Source: DATEOR01 sp035296905 (GTDB taxonomy: Bacteria; Actinomycetota; Thermoleophilia; Gaiellales; Gaiellaceae). From it: DNA of 11,345 nt. A program made the translations under genes and the position numbers. The stretch covers positions 1-11,345 of the forward strand of contig DATHAA010000008.1 of assembly GCA_035296905.1 (NCBI GenBank). Direction: 5' to 3'. Positions 8,570 to 11,345 of this stretch are shown here, one piece after another (position 1 is the first letter of the stretch; each line of letters opens with the position of its first letter). The notes beneath the pieces were generated by a model. The model searched no databases and was not told where the DNA came from. It saw only the letters and a program-made list of their open reading frames with translations.

Positions 8570-9520
8570 TTGCCCTTCGAGACCACGATCACCCCGGTCC
8601 AGCCCTACTCGCTCGCCCTCTCCGCGCGGATGAAGAGCGACGCGACGCGGTTCCTCCGCGACGGCGTCCTCACAGTTGTCTACGAGGCGGGCGGTTCACC
8701 GGCCATCGCGCGCATCGCCCAGAAGCCGGACGGAAAGCTCGACGCCTCCATCGAGAGCCCGGAGCCGGAAGAGGCGTTTGCACGGCTCCGCTTCGTCCTC
8801 GCCGCAGACGACGACCACGGCGAGTTCCTGCGGCGCTTCCGCGACGACCGGCTCATCGGAAACGCGGTCCGAAGCATGCGCGGGATGCGGCCGATTCGGA
8901 CTGCGACGGTCGTCCATTCGCTCCTGAAAGCTGTCTGCGGGCAGCTGATCGACTCGAGGTCTGCCCGGCTCCTCGAGGCGAAGCTCGTCCGCCTCGCTTG
9001 TCCCGAGTACGAAGGCCTACGCCTCCCGCCTACCCGGCAGACCTTCCAGCGGTTCACGCGTGCCGAGCTCGCCCGCCACGGTCTCGTCTCGCGAAAGGCC
9101 TCGGCGCTCCTCCGCCTGACCAAGGAGCTCGACCTCGAGCGGCTCCGCGGTGTGTCGACGGACGTGGCGGCCCGGAGAATCGAGCGCGAGCGCGGCCTCG
9201 GCCCCTGGTCGGCCGGGATGGTCTGTCTCTACGGGCTCGGCCGCTACGAGTGCGGGCTCGTGGGCGACCTCGGCCTGGTGAAGCTTGTCTCGGCCGAGCG
9301 CGGCCGCTGGGTCGAGACCGAGGAGACGCGCGAGCTCCTCGAGCCGTACGAGGAGTGGGCCGGCCTCGCGAGCCTCTACATGCTCGCCGGACTGAAGGAC
9401 TACTCCGTGGGCCGCAACGTCGGGAAGAGGATGACGTCACGGATGGTCTCGCGGCCCGTCAGCAGCATGGAGAGCCTGTCGATGCCGAGCCCGAGGCCGG
9501 CCGTCGGCGGCATCCCGTAG
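8570..9520 (+). CDS. AlkA-like DNA-3-methyladenine glycosylase (HhH-GPD)
   Basis: This likely excises alkylated bases from DNA in base-excision repair. An AlkA-type N-terminal domain (ITPVQPYSLALSAR from residue 7) leads into the HhH-GPD fold: SLLKAVCGQLIDSRSA (117-132), the hairpin ERGLGPWSAGMVCLYGLG (207-224), and the probable catalytic Asp at D233 in VGDLGL. The start is uncertain. The TTG at 8570, ten bases after the CAP stop, keeps the complete N-terminal strand; the next candidate is the ATG at 8630, which would cut it. Homologues end near WAGLASLYMLAG (263-274), which falls just before the lysS stop. The last roughly 40 residues read antisense through the end of lysS and look unlike a protein domain, so a missed stop or a base error near 9390 is possible. 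Confidence 0.85.
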   Translation: MPFETTITPVQPYSLALSARMKSDATRFLRDGVLTVVYEAGGSPAIARIAQKPDGKLDASIESPEPEEAFARLRFVLAADDDHGEFLRRFRDDRLIGNAVRSMRGMRPIRTATVVHSLLKAVCGQLIDSRSARLLEAKLVRLACPEYEGLRLPPTRQTFQRFTRAELARHGLVSRKASALLRLTKELDLERLRGVSTDVAARRIERERGLGPWSAGMVCLYGLGRYECGLVGDLGLVKLVSAERGRWVETEETRELLEPYEEWAGLASLYMLAGLKDYSVGRNVGKRMTSRMVSRPVSSMESLSMPSPRPAVGGIP

Positions 9521-10740
9521 GAGAGCGCCTCAACGTAGTCGGGATCCTCGGCGCCCATCTCGGCGAAGCGGGCGGCCTGTTCCTCGGCAACGTTCAGCTC
9601 CGAGTAGGCGTTGCCGAGCTCCATCCCGCCAGCGAAATACTCGAAGCGCTCGACGATTCCTTCCTCGCCCTCCTTCAGGCGCGCTAGCGGCGAGAGCTCG
9701 ACCGGGTAGTCGTGGAGGATCGTCGGCTGGATCAGCTTCGGCTCGACGAGATGGCTGAGCGAGTGGTCGACGAGCTGGGCCCACGTCTCGTCGGCGCCCG
9801 TGTCGACCTCCCGCTCCTGGAGCCGGCTGCGAAGCTCGTTCGCGTCACGCGTCCAGACGCCCTCGTCCTCGAGCGCCTCGATCAGGCTCATCCGCATCCA
9901 TGGAGGCCCGAAGTCGATCTCGTTCCCGCGGAAGGAGACCTTCGTCGATCCCGTCGCCTCCTGCGTCACGACGCGGAGGAGATCCTCGATGAGGGCCATC
10001 GCGTCCTCGTAGTCCGCGTAGGCCTCGTACCACTCGAGCATCGTGAACTCGGGCTGATGCTTGTAGGAGATGCTCTCGTTGCGGAAGTCCTTGGCGATCT
10101 CGTAGACCTTCTCGAGACCCCCGACGATGAGCCGCTTGAGGTAGAGCTCGTCGGCGATGCGCAGGTAGAGGTCGGCGCCGAGCTCGTTGGAATGCGTGAC
10201 GAACGGCTCGGCGAGGGCGCCTCCATAGCGGGGTTGGAGAATCGGCGTCTCTACCTCGACGAAGCCGCGCGCGTCGAGATAGCGGCGGATTGCCGCAACG
10301 ACCTCGCTGCGGACGAGGAAGGCGCGCCGCGTCTCCTCGTTGACGAGCAGGTCGAGGTAGCGCTTGCGATAGCGCGTCTCCGCGTCCACGACACCGTGGT
10401 AGGTGTCGGGCAGAGGCCGCCCGATCTTGGCGAGAAGCTGAAGCTCCGTCACCGCGAGCGACGGCTCGCCTCGCTTGGTCTTCGTCGCGTTGCCGCGCAC
10501 GCCGACCACGTCACCCAGGTCGATGTCGAGGCCGCCGAGCTCATCCGGCTGAGCCAGAAGCTGGATCTGGCCGCTGCGGTCGACGAGGTCGAGGAATACG
10601 AGCTTCCCCATGTCCCGCCGGCCCATGATGCGGCCGGCCAGCGCATGCTCGGCACCCATCGCCTGCGGCTCGAGGGTTTCTGCCTCCACCCGCACGGCAG
10701 CGATTTCTCCCCGGTCGGGAAAGCGGTGCGGAGTGCTCAT
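9400..10740 (-). CDS. lysS: Lysyl-tRNA synthetase, class II
   Basis: This attaches lysine to tRNA-Lys in the cytosol. The 446 residues carry an N-terminal OB-fold anticodon-binding domain (about 33-105, beginning LAGRIMGRRDMGK), motif 1 around ETPILQPRYGGA (154-165), motif 2 KDFRNESISYKHQPEFTMLE (207-226), the lysine-pocket region GGMELGNAYSELN (361-373), and motif 3 GLGLGIDRLSMLLT (395-408). It is about 50-60 residues shorter than Escherichia coli LysS, with most of the lost length ahead of the OB-fold, while the catalytic core is intact. The ATG at 10740 lies 12 bases after the upstream hypothetical gene; no SD is present, but TAGACT, which includes that gene's stop, ends nine bases before the ATG. 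Its 3' end overlaps the opposing glycosylase frame by 121 bp. Confidence 0.96.
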   Translation of the reverse strand: MSTPHRFPDRGEIAAVRVEAETLEPQAMGAEHALAGRIMGRRDMGKLVFLDLVDRSGQIQLLAQPDELGGLDIDLGDVVGVRGNATKTKRGEPSLAVTELQLLAKIGRPLPDTYHGVVDAETRYRKRYLDLLVNEETRRAFLVRSEVVAAIRRYLDARGFVEVETPILQPRYGGALAEPFVTHSNELGADLYLRIADELYLKRLIVGGLEKVYEIAKDFRNESISYKHQPEFTMLEWYEAYADYEDAMALIEDLLRVVTQEATGSTKVSFRGNEIDFGPPWMRMSLIEALEDEGVWTRDANELRSRLQEREVDTGADETWAQLVDHSLSHLVEPKLIQPTILHDYPVELSPLARLKEGEEGIVERFEYFAGGMELGNAYSELNVAEEQAARFAEMGAEDPDYVEALSYGMPPTAGLGLGIDRLSMLLTGRETIRDVILFPTLRPTE

Positions 10741-10749
10741 GACCGCGCG

Positions 10750-10755
10750 AGTCTA
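10750..10755 (-). promoter_or_regulatory. Candidate -10 hexamer before lysS
   Basis: TAGACT on the minus strand fits TANNNT and ends nine bases before the lysS ATG, which has no Shine-Dalgarno. It overlaps the TAG stop of the upstream gene. A -35 was not found. lysS may equally be read only as part of the greA transcript. Confidence 0.25.
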
Positions 10756-11040
10756 GAGGGCTGCGGCGCGGCCGGACTCGTCGTCCCCGTCGTCCTCGTC
10801 CCACGACTCACCGACGGCGTCGGTCTCGGTCGGATAGATCTGCGGATCCGGATCGACCGGCAGCTCGAGCGCCGCTGCGGCACCTGGAAGCGGCCTCCGA
10901 GGCGGGTCCACCGGCACGAGGTCGTCCTCCGAGTCGGGCCACCGCGGCTCGGGCGGCGGCGGCTCGGAACCGCGCGGACCGGAAATCCTGCGACGAGTGG
11001 CCCTCCAGAAGCGCCGGAGTCGTCCGGGCCTCTCCTCCAT
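10753..11040 (-). CDS. Small hypothetical protein between greA and lysS
   Basis: A 95-codon frame fills the gap between greA and lysS on the same strand. I do not recognise the product. It starts with a basic segment (MEERPGRLRRFWRATRRR), then is proline-rich (EPPPPEPRW), and ends with a strongly acidic segment (SWDEDDGDDESGR). No membrane segment or signal peptide is visible, and it is probably disordered. Tight spacing (18 bases from greA, 12 to lysS) and matching orientation favour a real gene in the operon. The low-complexity composition and absent SD argue caution, since G+C-rich DNA yields such frames by chance. TAGACT lies six bases before its ATG, the spacing expected of a leaderless start. 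Confidence 0.5.
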   Translation of the reverse strand: MEERPGRLRRFWRATRRRISGPRGSEPPPPEPRWPDSEDDLVPVDPPRRPLPGAAAALELPVDPDPQIYPTETDAVGESWDEDDGDDESGRAAAL

Positions 11041-11051
11041 GCGGAAAGTCT

Positions 11052-11069
11052 AGGCGGCCTACGCCGCCT
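11052..11069 (-). repeat. Hairpin spanning the greA stop codon
   Basis: Perfect seven-base arms AGGCGGC (11052-11058) and GCCGCCT (11063-11069) enclose a four-base loop that contains the greA TAG. Only three U follow on the greA strand, so it is a weak terminator at best. It may attenuate or stabilise the mRNA between greA and the downstream genes. Confidence 0.45.
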
Positions 11070-11345
11070 TGATGTCCATGATCTTGAACTTCAGCGACCC
11101 GCGCGGGGCCGTGACCTCGACGGTCTCGCCCTTCTTGTGCCCCATGATCGCCTTGCCGACCGGCGACTCGTTGGAGAGCTTGTGCTCGGCTGGGTTCGCC
11201 TCGGCGGAGCCGACGATGTGGTACTCGACCGTCTCGCCCGCATCGACGTCGCGCAGGCGCACCTTCGTCCCGACGGCGACGACACCTGTGGGAATCTCCT
11301 TCTTCGTCACGACGCGCGCGCTCGTCAGGCGCTCCTCGAGCGTGG
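11059..11345 (-). CDS. greA: Transcription elongation factor GreA, C-terminal part (cut by window edge)
   Basis: GreA binds the RNA polymerase secondary channel and stimulates cleavage of backtracked RNA. About 94 residues are visible. They cover the end of the N-terminal coiled coil (TLEERLTSARVV at the window edge) and the whole C-terminal FKBP-like domain, with GTKVRLRDVDAGETVEYHIVG, the signature SPVGKAIMGHKKGE and the final KFKIMDI. The frame continues without a stop beyond 11345. The GTG at 11310 lies inside the coiled-coil/domain junction and is not the true start; the acidic coiled-coil tip lies outside the window. It is the first visible gene of the leftward greA, hypothetical, lysS set. 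The stop is TAG. Confidence 0.93.
   Translation of the reverse strand, partial: TLEERLTSARVVTKKEIPTGVVAVGTKVRLRDVDAGETVEYHIVGSAEANPAEHKLSNESPVGKAIMGHKKGETVEVTAPRGSLKFKIMDIKAA

Overview
The window is G+C-rich, gene-dense bacterial chromosome. It carries DisA, RadA, ClpC with a UVR domain, class II LysRS and GreA, and uses TTG and GTG starts, which suggests an actinomycete (Actinomycetota). A deep lineage such as Thermoleophilia/Gaiellales is possible, but I infer this from gene content and protein style, not from a search. No phage, IS, CRISPR, tRNA or rRNA was recognised.

Layout, left to right. Positions 1-137 are a structured intergenic region with a plausible leftward promoter. Leftward genes follow: disA (138-1223) and radA (1201-2556), which overlap by 23 bp. 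A rightward GNAT-type acetyltransferase (2618-3345) is split by a one-base frameshift. Its stop shares CTAG with the stop of a leftward DadA-like flavin amino-acid dehydrogenase (3342-4541), which is preceded by an FNR-like flavin reductase (4546-5250). After a strong hairpin comes leftward clpC (TTG start, 5333-7861). A 170-bp divergent intergenic region with inverted repeats separates clpC from a rightward pair: a secreted CAP-domain protein (8032-8559) and an AlkA-like 3-methyladenine glycosylase (8570-9520). The glycosylase frame converges on and overlaps leftward lysS (9400-10740). A small hypothetical gene (10753-11040) and the 3' part of greA (11059 to the window edge) lie upstream of lysS. 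No gene-free stretch exceeds 300 bases.

How the genes relate: disA, radA and the AlkA-like gene concern genome integrity (c-di-AMP signalling after DNA scanning, branch migration and repair, alkylated-base removal). clpC is the protein quality-control ATPase. lysS and greA are core translation and transcription genes. The order lysS ... clpC ... radA-disA recalls the classic lysS-ctsR-mcsAB-clpC-radA-disA cluster of Firmicutes and the looser lysS-clpC1-radA-disA neighbourhood of mycobacteria. Here ctsR and mcsAB are absent and metabolic genes have been inserted.

I found no clearly new multi-gene system. The observations most worth checking are the half-site array in front of clpC, the flavin reductase/dehydrogenase pair, the one-base frameshift in the acetyltransferase, the near-exclusive TAG stops, and several genes with no ribosome binding site but a -10-like hexamer just before the start codon.
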